Assembly: GCA_009921785.1 (NCBI GenBank)
Contig: RFXE01000104.1
Span: 1-6,660 of the forward strand
DNA: 6,660 nt
From: Alphaproteobacteria bacterium
GTDB lineage: Bacteria > Pseudomonadota > Alphaproteobacteria > Rhizobiales > Beijerinckiaceae
Reading direction: 5' to 3'
The first letter of the stretch is position 1, and the number at the start of each line of letters is the position of its first letter. Under the pieces are notes generated by a model. The model was given only the letters and a program-made list of their open reading frames with translations, had not been told where the DNA came from and searched no databases. Shown here one piece after another: positions 6,433 through 6,660 of this stretch. Both the position numbers and the translations under genes were made by a program.

Positions 6433-6660
6433 ATGGAAACCCATGAATTTGCGCGATTGTTGCGCGACTCGCTTTGTGTTCAATGGAATGATCCCGACAT
6501 GATGTCTTCCCGCCCGGATTTCGATGCCGCGCTCGATCACGCTCTCACTACCGCTCACCATTCCGATAAGCCTTATCAGCATTGGTTCGTGTCGGGTGTG
6601 TTTCCGAAGCCTGTTGCGGATGCGCTGCTCACTTTGCCATTTCCGGTTCCCGATCTCGGC
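6433..6660 (+). CDS. Unidentified protein, N-terminal part only, cut by the window end
   Basis: An open frame of 76 codons runs from ATG 6433 to the last base without a stop. An in-frame ATG at 6418 would add five residues (MLPRA), and the frame is closed further up by a TGA at 6379-6381. Neither start has a clear Shine-Dalgarno site, so the start is uncertain. The protein begins METHEFARLLRDSL and is soluble-looking, with no signal peptide or membrane segment. A segment reading PYQHWFVSGVFPKPVADALL followed by TLPFPVP recalls the N-terminal part of some 2-oxoglutarate/iron oxygenase-like proteins, but this is a weak impression. It is transcribed divergently from trxB across a 155-bp gap. Confidence 0.55.
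   Translation, partial: METHEFARLLRDSLCVQWNDPDMMSSRPDFDAALDHALTTAHHSDKPYQHWFVSGVFPKPVADALLTLPFPVPDLG

Noticed and set aside
6298..6582. Minus-strand open frame of 94 codons upstream of trxB
   Set aside because: It covers the likely trxB promoter and runs antisense to the open frame at 6433, which has the more protein-like sequence. It has no recognisable motif.

Overview
The window looks like core chromosome of an alphaproteobacterium, most probably of the order Hyphomicrobiales (Rhizobiales). The reasons are the protein sequences themselves (a rhizobial-type aatA, a UvrB with a long N-terminal extension) and the gene pair trxB then a LysR regulator of the LsrB/VtlR type, an arrangement I know from rhizobia. 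Base composition is moderately GC-rich. I see no mobile element, CRISPR array, tRNA or rRNA gene.

Layout. Positions 1-2561 (minus strand) hold uvrB, the damage-recognition helicase-like subunit of nucleotide excision repair. The gene is broken by an exact 46-bp tandem duplication (566-611 and 612-657). This shifts the frame after the HSDIDTIE motif and stops translation at 576, while the rest of the gene stays open in the other frame to the window edge. Upstream of uvrB on the same strand is a separate small gene (2694-2837) for a 47-residue exported peptide. It has a good Shine-Dalgarno site and its own rho-independent terminator (2621-2650) that separates it from uvrB. A 267-bp intergenic region follows. 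It carries several inverted repeats, two of them mutually exclusive, in the leader of aatA (3105-4316, plus strand), a PLP-dependent aspartate/prephenate-type aminotransferase.

aatA converges on a minus-strand pair, and the two directions share one bidirectional terminator (4342-4366). The pair is trxB (5315-6277), thioredoxin reductase, followed by the LysR-type regulator (4389-5315). The trxB stop and the regulator start overlap in TAATG, so they are very likely co-transcribed and translationally coupled. Divergent from trxB, beginning at about 6433 on the plus strand, is the 5' part of a gene I do not recognise with confidence; it runs off the window.

Functionally this is a housekeeping neighbourhood: DNA repair, amino-acid metabolism and thiol redox with a linked regulator. 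The clear anomaly is the duplication in uvrB, which is either a very recent loss-of-function mutation, possibly reversible, or an assembly error. The 47-residue peptide and the aatA leader are the other parts worth a second look. I saw no convincing new multi-gene system.
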